This document shows positions 36,000-45,979 of a stretch of 64,000 nucleotides of DNA, piece by piece. The stretch's first letter is position 1. Every line of letters starts with the position of its first letter. The notes under the pieces were generated by a model. The model saw nothing but the letters and a program-made list of their open reading frames with translations, made no database searches and was not told where the DNA came from. The stretch is from an uncultured Nitrospira sp. (lineage in GTDB: Bacteria > Nitrospirota > Nitrospiria > Nitrospirales > Nitrospiraceae). The DNA is taken from the NCBI GenBank assembly GCA_902500805.1, contig CABVSA010000011.1:1-64000 (forward strand), written 5' to 3'. Made by a program: the position numbers and the translations under genes.

Positions 36000-36278
36000 T
36001 TATTGATTCAGTAACTCTTTGATCTCTTTGCCTGCTTTGAAAAATGGGACCCGCTTAGCCGGAACTGCGACGGTCTCTCCGGTCTTAGGATTTCGTCCTT
36101 CTTTCATCCGACGAGCACGCAAGCGAAAGCTGCCGAACCCTCGAATTTCCGTCTTATCCCCATTTTTCAGTGAGTCTCGCACGCAATCAAAAATCGTATT
36201 GACCACGACTTCGGCCTGCCGCTTGGTCAATGTGGTCACTTGCTCCGAGACTTTCTCGATAATTTGCGCTTTCGTCAT
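36000..36278 (-). CDS. HU/IHF-family DNA-binding protein
   Basis: 92 residues from ATG 36278 (AGGGAAGAAG upstream). The family core is complete: EVVVNTIFDCVRDSLKNGDK, IRGFGSF, RKPRxGRNPKTGE-like arm (MKEGRNPKTGETVAVPAKRV) and FKAGKEIKELLN. The arm and the FGSF form fit an IHF-like subunit, but HU cannot be excluded. A different HU is at 62904. Downstream of sppA. Confidence 0.88.
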   Translation of the reverse strand: MTKAQIIEKVSEQVTTLTKRQAEVVVNTIFDCVRDSLKNGDKTEIRGFGSFRLRARRMKEGRNPKTGETVAVPAKRVPFFKAGKEIKELLNQ

Positions 36279-36323
36279 ATCTTCTTCCCTCCGCTTGATG
36301 ATCACCACATGTTTAAGACACAG

Positions 36324-37226
36324 CTAAAATGCCATCAAGTATTTCAGGCTGACACCCGGCTGCATATCCAATTTAGGGAACATCATGCTCAGTTTCGAGT
36401 CCAGCATTTCACGAAGGGAAAAACGGCGGCGTGGTTCGACGACTTTTGGTTCCCCTTGGATCCCTACCACATCCGCAGCTAATTGAATGGCATCATCCAG
36501 GTCTCCGAGTTCATCCACCAGCTTGACGTCTTTGGCCTGACGACCGGTGAAGATGCGCCCATCCGCCAGAGCTTGTGCCGTTTGCAGCTCCAACGAGCGG
36601 CCTTCCGCCACCGCTTCAATAAATTGCCTATGGACGTCATCCATCACCCCTTGGAGCAATCCTCTCTCCTCAGCGCTCATCTTGCGAAGGGGAGATCCCA
36701 CATCTTTAAACTTTCCGCTCTTGATGACGACCCCTTCCACGCCGATTTTTTGAAGTAACCCTTCCACATTGGCGGTTTCCATTATGACACCGATGCTTCC
36801 GGTCAAAGTCCCTGGATTCGCGACGATCCGATCCGTCGCTGCGGCAATATAATACCCCCCTGACGCCGCCACACTCCCCATCGAAGCAATCACCGCCTTG
36901 TTGGACTTATTCCGTACTCGCTTGACGGCATCGTAGATTTCCTGAGATGGCACCACGCCACCCCCTGGCGTATCAATCCGAAGGACGATCGCCTTGATGG
37001 AAGGGTTTTCACTGAAACGCTTCAGTTCGCTGACCGTCGTTTGGGAATCCATGATGACGCCTTCAACACGAATCAAGGCGATCCGATCCTCACTCGATAA
37101 ATCGAGGTCAGGATAAAGGAGATTCATCAGCACCATCGCACCCACCCCTGCCGCAAAGAGCCACACGACTTTGCGAAGCAGATGGCGTTTGGGTGGGCGC
37201 ACGTCCTGGGTCACATCATCCGCCAT
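36324..37226 (-). CDS. sppA: Signal peptide peptidase SppA (short, single-domain)
   Basis: 300 residues. One N-terminal transmembrane helix (VVWLFAAGVGAMVLMNLLY), then the SppA protease domain with the Ser nucleophile in SMGSVAASGGYYIAAA and the Lys region GVVIKSGKFKDVGSPLR. Degrades leftover signal peptides in the membrane. Single-domain forms work as octamers. Lies 29 bases after rpsA. Confidence 0.92.
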   Translation of the reverse strand: MADDVTQDVRPPKRHLLRKVVWLFAAGVGAMVLMNLLYPDLDLSSEDRIALIRVEGVIMDSQTTVSELKRFSENPSIKAIVLRIDTPGGGVVPSQEIYDAVKRVRNKSNKAVIASMGSVAASGGYYIAAATDRIVANPGTLTGSIGVIMETANVEGLLQKIGVEGVVIKSGKFKDVGSPLRKMSAEERGLLQGVMDDVHRQFIEAVAEGRSLELQTAQALADGRIFTGRQAKDVKLVDELGDLDDAIQLAADVVGIQGEPKVVEPRRRFSLREMLDSKLSMMFPKLDMQPGVSLKYLMAF

Positions 37227-37255
37227 AGTATCAACCGGTCCGGTTCAGGAATCCC

Positions 37256-38971
37256 CTATTCTTGATCGTCGGCTTGCGCTCGCTTCCGACTCTGCTTAAC
37301 AGCCCGACCAAGACTCTGATCAATAGCGCCCTGCGACGAATGATAGTCGTCGACCTGCTTGCGCTCCCAGTCGAGTTGATGATCGCGAAGGCTGAGTGCG
37401 ATCTTGCGTTCCTCTCGATCGACTTTGATTATCTTCGCCGTCAGGTCCTCCTGCAACTTAAACTTTTCTTCCAGCTTCTGGGAAGAATCAAGACCGGATT
37501 CGCTGACATGGATCAACCCTTCCACACCACCGTCCAATTCAACGAAAACCCCGAAATCGGCGACTTTCGACACCTTACCGGTCACCGAGTCGCCGACATG
37601 ATATCGGGACGGGATCACCTCGTCCCACGGATCACGCGTCAGCTGCTTATAACCAAGTGAGAGCCGTTCTTTTTCCTTGTCGATGCGCAGGACAATCGCC
37701 TCGACCTTTTGCGCTTTCTTGAAGAGTTCTGAAGGATGTTTGATGTGCTTCGTCCAGGACATATCGGAAATATGGATCAGCCCATCAATACCTTCTTCCA
37801 GTCCGACAAAGACCCCGAAATCCGTCAAACTCTTTACTTTTCCTTCAATGCGGGTGCCGATCGGATATTTCCCCTCGATCATATCCCAAGGATTCGGGGC
37901 GGTTTGTTTCATGCCTAAAGAAATCTTCCGGCTCGCCGGATCCACATTAAGCACCGCCGCTTCGACTTGGTCGCCAACCGCCACAACGCGGGACGGATGC
38001 CGAACCTCATGTGTCCAAGACATCTCTGACACGTGTACCAAGCCCTCTACACCTGGCTCAAGCTCTACAAATGCTCCGTAATCAGTCAAACTGACGACCC
38101 GACCACGGACTCTGGTCCCGATGGGATACTTGCCAGCCACATTGGTCCAGGGATCAGCGCTCTTTTGCTTGAGGCCCAGAGAAATACGTCCGGTCTCGCG
38201 ATCGTACTTGAGCACCGTCACTTCCACTTTATCGCCAACCGTAAACAGTTCCGACGGGTGTCCGACTCGTCCCCACGACATATCCGTAATGTGGAGCAAT
38301 CCATCGATCCCACCGAGGTCAATAAATGATCCGTAATCGGTGATGTTTTTCACCGTTCCCTGAATCAGCTGACCTTCCTTGAGATTCGCCAAGGTTGTCT
38401 GCCGTTTCTTATCGCGAGTTTCTTCCAGCAATACCCGACGCGACACCACCACGTTCCCTCGTCGGTGGTTGATCTTGATGATCTTGAGTGGGAACGTCTT
38501 CCCAACGAGCCCGTCTAAATCACGCACCGGATGAAGATCGATCTGCGATCCCGGCAGAAACGCTTTGACACCGATGTCCACCATCATCCCGCCCTTGATG
38601 CGAGACACGATCTTGCCCTCGATACTCTTCTCGTCCTTGTACATCTTCTCGAGCTCTTCCCAAATCTTCATCTTGTCGGCTTTTTCTTTGGAGAGCACGA
38701 GATTGCCGTCTGCGTCTTCACATTCTTCGATATAGACTTGGAGCCGATCGTCGATCTTGAGATTCGCCAAGTCGTCCGACGAGAACTGATCGTTCGGGAT
38801 CATGCCTTCCGACTTGTACCCGATATCAACGATGACCTTGTCCTTGGTCAGCGCCACCACTCGCCCCTCGGTAATGGTGCCTTCTTCTAGGTTGCGGAAG
38901 GTTTCTTCATACAACGCCGCTAAGGCATTGCGGTCTAACTGCGCGTCGCTGCTGTTGGATACCGTACCCAT
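37256..38971 (-). CDS. rpsA: Ribosomal protein S1
   Basis: 571 residues with six S1 RNA-binding repeats; each carries the S1 pattern such as GTVKNITDYGSFIDLGGIDG, GLLHITDMSWGRV, GRVVSLTDYGAFVELEPGVE and GKVSKVADFGVFVELDGGVE. Brings mRNA to the 30S subunit. The set cmk-(plsC)-rpsA-ihf on one strand is a common arrangement of these genes in many bacteria. Confidence 0.96.
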   Translation of the reverse strand: MGTVSNSSDAQLDRNALAALYEETFRNLEEGTITEGRVVALTKDKVIVDIGYKSEGMIPNDQFSSDDLANLKIDDRLQVYIEECEDADGNLVLSKEKADKMKIWEELEKMYKDEKSIEGKIVSRIKGGMMVDIGVKAFLPGSQIDLHPVRDLDGLVGKTFPLKIIKINHRRGNVVVSRRVLLEETRDKKRQTTLANLKEGQLIQGTVKNITDYGSFIDLGGIDGLLHITDMSWGRVGHPSELFTVGDKVEVTVLKYDRETGRISLGLKQKSADPWTNVAGKYPIGTRVRGRVVSLTDYGAFVELEPGVEGLVHVSEMSWTHEVRHPSRVVAVGDQVEAAVLNVDPASRKISLGMKQTAPNPWDMIEGKYPIGTRIEGKVKSLTDFGVFVGLEEGIDGLIHISDMSWTKHIKHPSELFKKAQKVEAIVLRIDKEKERLSLGYKQLTRDPWDEVIPSRYHVGDSVTGKVSKVADFGVFVELDGGVEGLIHVSESGLDSSQKLEEKFKLQEDLTAKIIKVDREERKIALSLRDHQLDWERKQVDDYHSSQGAIDQSLGRAVKQSRKRAQADDQE

Positions 38972-39026
38972 ATGAACATCCTACTCTTCCGACTCTCGTC
39001 GGGTGCTGATGGTGAAATCGCCGAGC

Positions 39027-39719
39027 TCACTCAGCGTTGTGAGCGTCGGCGGTCGACCTGCTCGGCGAATCGCTCGCCATATCGTCCTTCCTTGTTGGAA
39101 CGGGAACTTCCCCCAAGGCTGCGATATGTTCGATCACCGTACGGCTGACCTGTTGATAAAACTGCTTTGTTTCCGCTCTTTCTTTCTGCTTCCCCGCATC
39201 AAATGTGATCGGAGCTCCAAGCCGCACAGTCACGGGACGGCATCGAGGCCAAGACGCCCCTGGTGGCAGCACATCGAAGGTGCCTCGCAAATACGCTGGA
39301 ACCACCGGACATCCCGTCTGCGACACAATCACTCCGATACCGGCCTTGGGCTGTCGAAGGTGTCCATCCTGCGTACGTCCCCCCTCAGGGAAAATAACCA
39401 CCACATGACCGGCTCGGATCAGGTTAACGGCCTTCCCGAACGCCTCCCGATCCAGACGGCCCAGCTTCACCGGAATCCACCCGAGCGATTGCAACAGGCC
39501 GTTCAACACCGGGATAGGAAACAAGTCGTGACGCCCCAAATACCAGGCCCTTCGATTCATCCCGCAACCGAGGAGCGGAATGTCGAGGTAACTTGCATGG
39601 TTGGCGGCAACCAGCATTCCTCCGGTGCGAGGAACCTGACCTTCAACACGGTACCGAAAACAGAGCCAGGCGACGCTTCGCGCCAGAATCCACAACAATC
39701 CGTAGACGATCCCGCTCAC
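39027..39719 (-). CDS. plsC: 1-acyl-sn-glycerol-3-phosphate acyltransferase PlsC
   Basis: 230 residues. Acyltransferase motif NHASYLD (HX4D) near residue 40, then GRHDLFPIPVLNGLLQ, FPEGGRTQDG and VVPAYLRG, the four conserved blocks of the family. Makes phosphatidic acid at the inner membrane. The start overlaps the cmk stop by 4 bases. Confidence 0.9.
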   Translation of the reverse strand: MSGIVYGLLWILARSVAWLCFRYRVEGQVPRTGGMLVAANHASYLDIPLLGCGMNRRAWYLGRHDLFPIPVLNGLLQSLGWIPVKLGRLDREAFGKAVNLIRAGHVVVIFPEGGRTQDGHLRQPKAGIGVIVSQTGCPVVPAYLRGTFDVLPPGASWPRCRPVTVRLGAPITFDAGKQKERAETKQFYQQVSRTVIEHIAALGEVPVPTRKDDMASDSPSRSTADAHNAE

Positions 39720-40375
39720 GACCCAGTCGACACAGCCACGATCATCTGCTCCACGACCTGATCGGGACTGAGAGTAGAGGTGTCGATAAATCGTGCATCC
39801 ACTGCAGGAACCAATGGATCAATGGAGCGGGTACGATCTCGCTGATCTCGCGCCGACAGATCATGGGATGTGGTTTCAATCGAGTCCCCGCGCCCTGCAG
39901 CGACCAACTCACGATGCCGTCGTGCCACTCGAACATCGGCATCGGCATCCAAGAAAAATTTGAACGAGGCTGCGGGAAAAACTTTCGTGCCGATATCACG
40001 ACCTTCCGCCACGACGGAACCTCCCTGGCCGATCTGTCGTTGGATCGGCAACAGCAATTCACGAACGGCCGGAATAGCGGACACGATAGAGGCAGCGGCA
40101 GTCACGTCTGGTGCACGCAGTTGCCCAGTCACGTCAGAGCCATCGACCAACACCTGCATCGCGCCCTCGTGAAACTGCATATGAATCGACGTGGTTGGCA
40201 AGAGAGTAGCCACGCGTGCATGGTCGGCAGGACGAATCCTCGACTGCAAGGTTTTCCATGCGACAGCCCGATAGAGTGCCCCGGTATCCAGATAGAGATA
40301 CCCCAGCCGACTCGCCAGTAATTTGGCCACGGTGCTCTTTCCCACCCCGGCCGGCCCATCAATCGCAATAATCAC
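39716..40375 (-). CDS. cmk: Cytidylate kinase
   Basis: 219 residues. P-loop GPAGVGKSTVAKLLA at the N-terminus, YLDTGALYRAVAW, and the CMP-specific VVAEGRDIGTKVFP with FFLDADADVRVARR. Phosphorylates CMP/dCMP. Between aroA and plsC, with a 23-base gap and a 4-base overlap respectively. Confidence 0.94.
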   Translation of the reverse strand: MIIAIDGPAGVGKSTVAKLLASRLGYLYLDTGALYRAVAWKTLQSRIRPADHARVATLLPTTSIHMQFHEGAMQVLVDGSDVTGQLRAPDVTAAASIVSAIPAVRELLLPIQRQIGQGGSVVAEGRDIGTKVFPAASFKFFLDADADVRVARRHRELVAAGRGDSIETTSHDLSARDQRDRTRSIDPLVPAVDARFIDTSTLSPDQVVEQMIVAVSTGS

Positions 40376-40398
40376 TCATCCCTCGCCGAGTCAAACCG

Positions 40399-41721
40399 TC
40401 ACACCGAATAGGTCAACAGCTCTGCCAACCTGCCTTCAAAATTTGGAAATGACGTCTCGATACAGCCGGTATCCGCGATCGTCATCCCCTGTTCAGCCGT
40501 CAAGCCACCAATGGCTAACGACATCGCCACCCGGTGATCTCCATGGCTCTGTGCGTTGCTGGCAGCCTGCAATCGGCCGTTTTCTCCCCCTCGGCCCAAC
40601 CCACGAATCACCATACCATCCGGTCGCTCTTCGATCAGAGCTCCCATGGCCGTCAACTCTCGACTCATCGTCGCAATCCGATCACTCTCTTTGACCCGCA
40701 ATTCTTCCGCACCGGAAATGACGGTATCTCCCTCCGCAACCGCAGCTGCCACGCACAGGACCGGAAATTCATCAATCGTTTGTGGGATAAGGTCATGGCT
40801 GATCGTCACCCCCTTCAGGGCGGAAGACTGCACGCGCAGATCCCCGACAGGCTCCCCAGCCGACTCGCGTAAACCCAATACCTGAATATCGGCCCCCATC
40901 ATTCTCATGACGTCGATGAGGCCAGTTCTGGTCTGGTTCATCCCGACATTTCGAATAGTGACGTCGGATCCTGGCACGATCGTCGCGCCAACCAAAAAAA
41001 AGGCCGCAGCCGAGAAATCACCAGGCACCGTCACCTCCACCCCTCGCCACCCAACCGATGGTCTCCCATCCAAGATCAACGCGCCTTCTTCTCGTCTGAG
41101 AGGGATACCAAAGAACTGGAACATCCGCTCCGTATGGTCTCGTGACAATCGTGGCTCGCTGTAACGAGTCTGCCCTTGCGCAAAAAGACCGGCGAGAAGG
41201 AGCGATGACTTCATCTGAGCGCTCGCCACGGAGGAGCGGTAGTCGATTCCATGAAGGCCTGCACCGGTAATCGCTAAGGGAGCCAATTCTCCTCCCTTGC
41301 GGCCCGCAATGACGGCACCCATCTCACGTAGCGGCTTGACCACTCGCCCCATGGGACGTCGTCGGATCGATTCATCGCCGGTAAGGACGGAGAAGAAATC
41401 TTGACCAGCCAACAGGCCAGCCAACAGCCGAATCCCTGTCCCGGAATTTCCGCAATCGATCGGCCCACTCGGCTCGGTCAAACCCCAGAACCCCTTTCCG
41501 CAGACGGTCAATTCGGTCGGCGTCTCTGCGATCGAAATCCCGAGGGCCTGACAGGCTCTCATCGTATTCAGACAATCTTCACCGCGACAGTACCCGGCAA
41601 TGGTGCTCGTTCCTTCGGCCAACGCCGTGAGAATGATCGCCCGATGGGTGAGAGACTTATCGCCCGGAACAGTCGTGGTTCCCTTGAGTGGACGGCCTGG
41701 ACTGATGGTGAATGACCTCAT
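40399..41721 (-). CDS. aroA: 3-phosphoshikimate 1-carboxyvinyltransferase (EPSP synthase)
   Basis: 440 residues. Motifs VPGDKSLTHRAIIL, CGNSGTGIRLLAGLLAG, the RxxP block RRRPMGRVVKPL, and C-terminal KESDRIATMSREL and HGDHRVAMSLAIG. Sixth step of chorismate synthesis. Its ATG overlaps the tyrA stop by 4 bases. Confidence 0.95.
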   Translation of the reverse strand: MRSFTISPGRPLKGTTTVPGDKSLTHRAIILTALAEGTSTIAGYCRGEDCLNTMRACQALGISIAETPTELTVCGKGFWGLTEPSGPIDCGNSGTGIRLLAGLLAGQDFFSVLTGDESIRRRPMGRVVKPLREMGAVIAGRKGGELAPLAITGAGLHGIDYRSSVASAQMKSSLLLAGLFAQGQTRYSEPRLSRDHTERMFQFFGIPLRREEGALILDGRPSVGWRGVEVTVPGDFSAAAFFLVGATIVPGSDVTIRNVGMNQTRTGLIDVMRMMGADIQVLGLRESAGEPVGDLRVQSSALKGVTISHDLIPQTIDEFPVLCVAAAVAEGDTVISGAEELRVKESDRIATMSRELTAMGALIEERPDGMVIRGLGRGGENGRLQAASNAQSHGDHRVAMSLAIGGLTAEQGMTIADTGCIETSFPNFEGRLAELLTYSV

Positions 41722-42611
41722 GAATGACGCACAGTCGAGATCGCAAGTTTTTCGCGTTCGCCTTTTGCCCGGTCGAGTGCTTTTTCGATACCCGCCGCAT
41801 CGCCAGCCTTAATCAGCTGCTTCAATTCTTCCAAAGCTCGTGTGTACCGGTCGATATACGCCACCACATTCTCTCTGTTCCACAGAAAAATATCTCGCCA
41901 CATTTCAGGAGAACTCGCGGCAATCCTCGTCGTATCCCGCAACCCTCCCCCGGAATGACCAGCAAGATCGAGAGACGGCAACGCCTGATCGCGAAGTTCA
42001 GACAAGGCATTCATCAGCGCAAAAGCAGCCACATGCGGCAAGTGACTGACGGCACCAAGAATTTGATCGTGGAGATGAGGGTCCATCGTCAACATGATCG
42101 ACCCGGCCTCCTCCCACAATTGTCTCACTCGTTCTAAAGCCGTGGCATCTGTCCGTTTCGTGGGAGTCAAAATGCAACGCGCCCCTTTGAACAGTTGATC
42201 GGTGCCGGCGGCGACTCCGGTCTTTTCTTTCCCTGCGATGGGATGCGCTCCGACGAAATGCACCCCTGCCGGCATCGCGATCTCCGACCGTTCTACCAGC
42301 GCCCCTTTCACGCTTCCCACATCACTGACGATCGATCCGGGAGCGAGGCAATGGGCCCACTCCTGGAGATGTCGCTCATACGTATCCACGGGCGTAGCCA
42401 GAACGACCAAATCCGCCCCCCGCACACCCTCCTGAGGATCTGCCACATACCGATCGATCGCCCCCAAGGTGACGGCGGTCTTCAGATTTTCCACTCGACG
42501 ACCAACGCCGACCACGTGATCGGCTAAGGCCTTGCGGCGGAGGATCATGCCGAGCGATCCACCGATCAGCCCGACCCCGATAATGGCGACTTGTTTAAAA
42601 TGGACCGGCAT
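41718..42611 (-). CDS. tyrA: Prephenate dehydrogenase
   Basis: 297 residues. NAD-binding loop IIGVGLIGGSLGMIL, VVLATPVDTY, VGSVKGAL and the catalytic-His block GAHPIAGKEKTGVA, then ILTPT. Oxidative decarboxylation of prephenate toward tyrosine. Lies 7 bases after aroF. Confidence 0.93.
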   Translation of the reverse strand: MPVHFKQVAIIGVGLIGGSLGMILRRKALADHVVGVGRRVENLKTAVTLGAIDRYVADPQEGVRGADLVVLATPVDTYERHLQEWAHCLAPGSIVSDVGSVKGALVERSEIAMPAGVHFVGAHPIAGKEKTGVAAGTDQLFKGARCILTPTKRTDATALERVRQLWEEAGSIMLTMDPHLHDQILGAVSHLPHVAAFALMNALSELRDQALPSLDLAGHSGGGLRDTTRIAASSPEMWRDIFLWNRENVVAYIDRYTRALEELKQLIKAGDAAGIEKALDRAKGEREKLAISTVRHS

Positions 42612-42618
42612 CGAGATG

Positions 42619-43632
42619 CTACAACTCTCTTCCCACGGCTTTCGCGATATTCTTCAGATCTCCCATCAGCGTCTTGAATTTCGACGGCTTGATCGATTCT
42701 TCTCCGTCACAGAGCGCACATTCCGGATTTGAATGAACCTCAATGAGCAGCCCATCCGCTCCCGCCGCGACGGCCGCTTTGGACATCGGCGCCACGAGAT
42801 CCCACTTGCCTGTGGCATGGCTGGGATCCACGATGACCGGAAGATGAGAAAGCTCTTTCAATGTTGGAATGGCCGCCAGATCCAAGGTGTTCCGGTACTG
42901 CGTCTCGAACGTGCGGATACCCCGTTCGCACAACATCACATTCTGATTGCCGCGTGACATGATGTACTCAGCCGACAAGAGAAACTCTTTGATCGTAGCC
43001 GATAACCCTCGCTTCAGGAGCACGGGTTTGTCGTAGGCCCCGACTTCCTTCAGCAGCTCGAAGTTCTGCATGTTCCGAGCGCCGATCTGGATGATATCCG
43101 CCTTCTCTAAAAACAGCTCGATATCACGAGTATCCAAGATTTCACTGACCACCGGTAAACCCGTTTGCTTTCTCGCCTCAACGAGGTAGTCCAACCCTTC
43201 CCGCCCCAGCCCTTGAAACGAGTAGGGAGACGTCCGTGGTTTATAGGCCCCACCCCGCAAAATTGTCGCGCCTGAGGCTTTGACTTCATGGGCAATGCCA
43301 ACCGTCAGCTCGAGTCGCTCCACTGCACAGGGACCAGCCATGATCGCGATTTTCTTGGCGCCGATTTTGACTCCGCCGACATCAATGATCGTAGGTTCTT
43401 TCTTAAACTCGCGACTGACAAGCTTCCAAGGGGCCAGGATGGGCAGGACGCTCTCGACACCGGGAAGGGCCGTCAATGGCTGATTATGCAGGATACGATC
43501 GTCGCCGATGACCCCGATGATGGTGCGCTCCTGGCCCGTCGAGATTTGTGATTTCAGGCCAAGATCACGCAGTCGATCGATAATATGGTCGACTTCGCTC
43601 TCCGATGCTTCCGGTTTCAATACAATAATCAT
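42619..43632 (-). CDS. aroF: 3-deoxy-7-phosphoheptulonate synthase (class I-beta)
   Basis: 337 residues. N-terminal ferredoxin-like regulatory domain (residues ~1-70), then the catalytic barrel: [66 protein letters not shown] and [12 protein letters not shown]. This is the Thermotoga/Bacillus-type enzyme, where the N-terminal domain senses aromatic amino acids. First committed step of the shikimate pathway. Confidence 0.93.
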   Translation of the reverse strand: MIIVLKPEASESEVDHIIDRLRDLGLKSQISTGQERTIIGVIGDDRILHNQPLTALPGVESVLPILAPWKLVSREFKKEPTIIDVGGVKIGAKKIAIMAGPCAVERLELTVGIAHEVKASGATILRGGAYKPRTSPYSFQGLGREGLDYLVEARKQTGLPVVSEILDTRDIELFLEKADIIQIGARNMQNFELLKEVGAYDKPVLLKRGLSATIKEFLLSAEYIMSRGNQNVMLCERGIRTFETQYRNTLDLAAIPTLKELSHLPVIVDPSHATGKWDLVAPMSKAAVAAGADGLLIEVHSNPECALCDGEESIKPSKFKTLMGDLKNIAKAVGREL

Positions 43633-43650
43633 AATTCCCTCTTACGACTC

Positions 43651-44736
43651 TTATCTACCGCCACCCAAGACCTTGCCGAGCGCCTGAAGGAAGGCGGTAT
43701 TTTCTTCGGGTTGGCCGATGGTGACACGCAGCATGGTCCCCTCGATATGCCTTGCAATAATGCCTTCTCGCAGGAGTGCGTTAAACACCCCATGTCCATC
43801 CTGTTTGGCGTCAAAGTAAAGAAAATTGGTTTCCGTCGGAATCGATACGAGTCCGAGCGCTCGCAGCCCTTGCGCCACCTGCTCGATCCCGGCGGCGTTG
43901 ACCGCCCGGCTCTTCGCCACATGATCGTCATCGGCCAGGGCAGCCAGCGCGGCTTTCTGGGCAAGACTATTGGCATTAAATGGAGGCCGAACCCGATTCA
44001 AGTAATCGATGACTTCCGGAGTACTGATACCATACCCAATTCGCAATCCGGCCAGCCCATAAATCTTCGAGAACGTCCTCAGGACAATCGCGTTCCGCCC
44101 CTGCTTCACATAGCCCAGCGCATCTGGAAATTGCGGATGGCGGACATACTCGTAATATGCTTCGTCGAATACCACAATAACATCGTCCGGCACTAGTGCC
44201 ATAAAGCGCTCGACCGCGTCGGCCGACACCATCGTCCCGGTGGGATTATTGGGATTGCAGAGAAACAGCAACCGCGTTCGCGGCGTAATCGCCTGAACCA
44301 TTGACTCCAGGTCGTGAGTCCAGTTGACGAGAGGAACGATCACCGGCCTTCCGTGAACGGCCGTGACCTCCATCTTGTAGATCACGAAGGTGTGATCCGC
44401 CATCACGGCTTCATCGCCAGGAGCCAAAAACGTTCTGGCGAGCAAACCGATGATCTCATCGGACCCGTTTCCAAGAATGACCCGCTCCTGAGTCACTTTC
44501 CAGCGATCGGCAAGCGCCCGGCGCAGTTGATAGGCACCTCCATCCGGATAGCGATGGAGCGTATCCTGCGCGCCACTGAGAGCCGCTACGGCTTTTGGGG
44601 AAGGCCCCAGGGGATTCTCGTTGGAGGCAAGCTTGATGATGCGAGTCAGTCCGAGCTCCCGCTGGAGCTCATCAATCGGCTTCCCGGGGACGTACGGACT
44701 GAGGGATCGGATATCAGGATGGACCTGGAGTGGCAT
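43651..44736 (-). CDS. hisC: Histidinol-phosphate aminotransferase family (HisC)
   Basis: 361 residues, PLP aminotransferase. Motifs are SNENPLGPSPKA, LGNGSDEII, FLCNPNNPTGT, VFDEAYYEY and RTFSKIYGLAGLRIGYG (PLP-Lys). The sequence is a HisC type, but its seat between pheA and aroF suggests it also, or chiefly, transaminates phenylpyruvate and hydroxyphenylpyruvate. Close spacing to both neighbours. Confidence 0.88.
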   Translation of the reverse strand: MPLQVHPDIRSLSPYVPGKPIDELQRELGLTRIIKLASNENPLGPSPKAVAALSGAQDTLHRYPDGGAYQLRRALADRWKVTQERVILGNGSDEIIGLLARTFLAPGDEAVMADHTFVIYKMEVTAVHGRPVIVPLVNWTHDLESMVQAITPRTRLLFLCNPNNPTGTMVSADAVERFMALVPDDVIVVFDEAYYEYVRHPQFPDALGYVKQGRNAIVLRTFSKIYGLAGLRIGYGISTPEVIDYLNRVRPPFNANSLAQKAALAALADDDHVAKSRAVNAAGIEQVAQGLRALGLVSIPTETNFLYFDAKQDGHGVFNALLREGIIARHIEGTMLRVTIGQPEENTAFLQALGKVLGGGR

Positions 44737-44739
44737 AAT

Positions 44740-45816
44740 TTAGTTATGTGCCGGGTAGGAGCCCAAGATCTTCATAAAGAGACAGCGGGCCTTCACTTCC
44801 TCCACGGCTTTGCTGACTCGATCATCATTGATATGTCCTTCGACATCCACAAAGAAAATATACTCCCAGGCTTTCCGCTGGGAGGGACGTGATTCGATCT
44901 TTGTCATACTGATTCCATAAGAGGCGAACGGACGAAGCAAGTCGTACAGAGCTCCGACTTTATCCTTCACCGACAGCATCAACGACGTTTTATCCTTCCC
45001 CGTCTGCTCGGAAGGTTTTTGAGACAGCACCAGGAAACGGGTGAAGTTATTCAGGTTGTCTTCGATCCGGGCCTTGATCACTTTCAGGCCATAGAGCTGA
45101 CCAGCCAACTCCGATGCAATGGCGGCAGAGGCCTGATCATCGACGCACATCTCGGCGGCCCGGGCCGTGCTCGCCACCTCCACCGTAGGAACATGGGGGA
45201 GATTGGTCTCAAGCCAGTTCCTGCACTGAGCCAGGGCATGCGGATGCGACTGAATTTTCTTCACATCTCCCATGAGGCCTGATTTGGACAGCAAATGATG
45301 AGAGACCTCTTGAAGAATTTCTCCATAGATCCGCAAGCTAGAATCGATAAACATGTCGAGCGTATGATTGACCACACCTTCCGTCGTGTTCTCGATCGGC
45401 ACTACGCCGAAATTAGCTCGGCCTCGTTCCACTTCGCTGAAGACTTCTTTAATGCTCTGGACCGGCACATACTGGACGGATGAGCCGAATTTCTGCATGC
45501 AGGCCATATGGGTAAAGGTTGCCCTCGGTCCTAGATAGGCGACCTTCTGGGGAGCCTCAAGCGACAGAGACGCTGACATGATTTCCCGATAGACAGAGCG
45601 AATGGCCTCGCTGGGGAACGGACCGGTATTGAGCTTGGTGAGCCGTTGGATGATCTCAGCCTCCCGGCCAGCGGTATGGAGGTTGGCATCCGCATCCCTC
45701 TCTTTTTTCAATCGCCCGATTTCGATGACACTCTTTGAACGTTCGTTCAGAAGCCGAATGATTTCATCATCGATCCTATCGATTTCCTTACGATATTCTG
45801 GCATGTCCTTGGGCAT
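44740..45816 (-). CDS. pheA: Bifunctional chorismate mutase / prephenate dehydratase
   Basis: 358 residues from ATG 45816; the frame is open to 45954, but those extra residues are atypical. An N-terminal AroQ mutase domain (EYRKEIDRIDDEIIRLLNER) is followed by prephenate dehydratase (YLGPRATFTHMA, FGVVPIENTTEGVV, NNFTRFLVL with the catalytic TRF) and a C-terminal ACT domain with the phenylalanine-binding ESRPSQRKAWEY. First gene of a long biosynthetic run. Confidence 0.93.
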   Translation of the reverse strand: MPKDMPEYRKEIDRIDDEIIRLLNERSKSVIEIGRLKKERDADANLHTAGREAEIIQRLTKLNTGPFPSEAIRSVYREIMSASLSLEAPQKVAYLGPRATFTHMACMQKFGSSVQYVPVQSIKEVFSEVERGRANFGVVPIENTTEGVVNHTLDMFIDSSLRIYGEILQEVSHHLLSKSGLMGDVKKIQSHPHALAQCRNWLETNLPHVPTVEVASTARAAEMCVDDQASAAIASELAGQLYGLKVIKARIEDNLNNFTRFLVLSQKPSEQTGKDKTSLMLSVKDKVGALYDLLRPFASYGISMTKIESRPSQRKAWEYIFFVDVEGHINDDRVSKAVEEVKARCLFMKILGSYPAHN

Positions 45817-45979
45817 ACGGCGTCTCGTTTCAAGCACCCGTTCACAGGAGGGCTTCCTCATCCCCTTGAGGGACGGGGATCGTTGAGACAAGTGGGGAAT
45901 TCTACAGGATCGGCGGAAACTATTGCAAGAACAGCTGATGCCCGCGGAAAGCACGCGCTTAGAGTGGAGCGTGTCCGGC

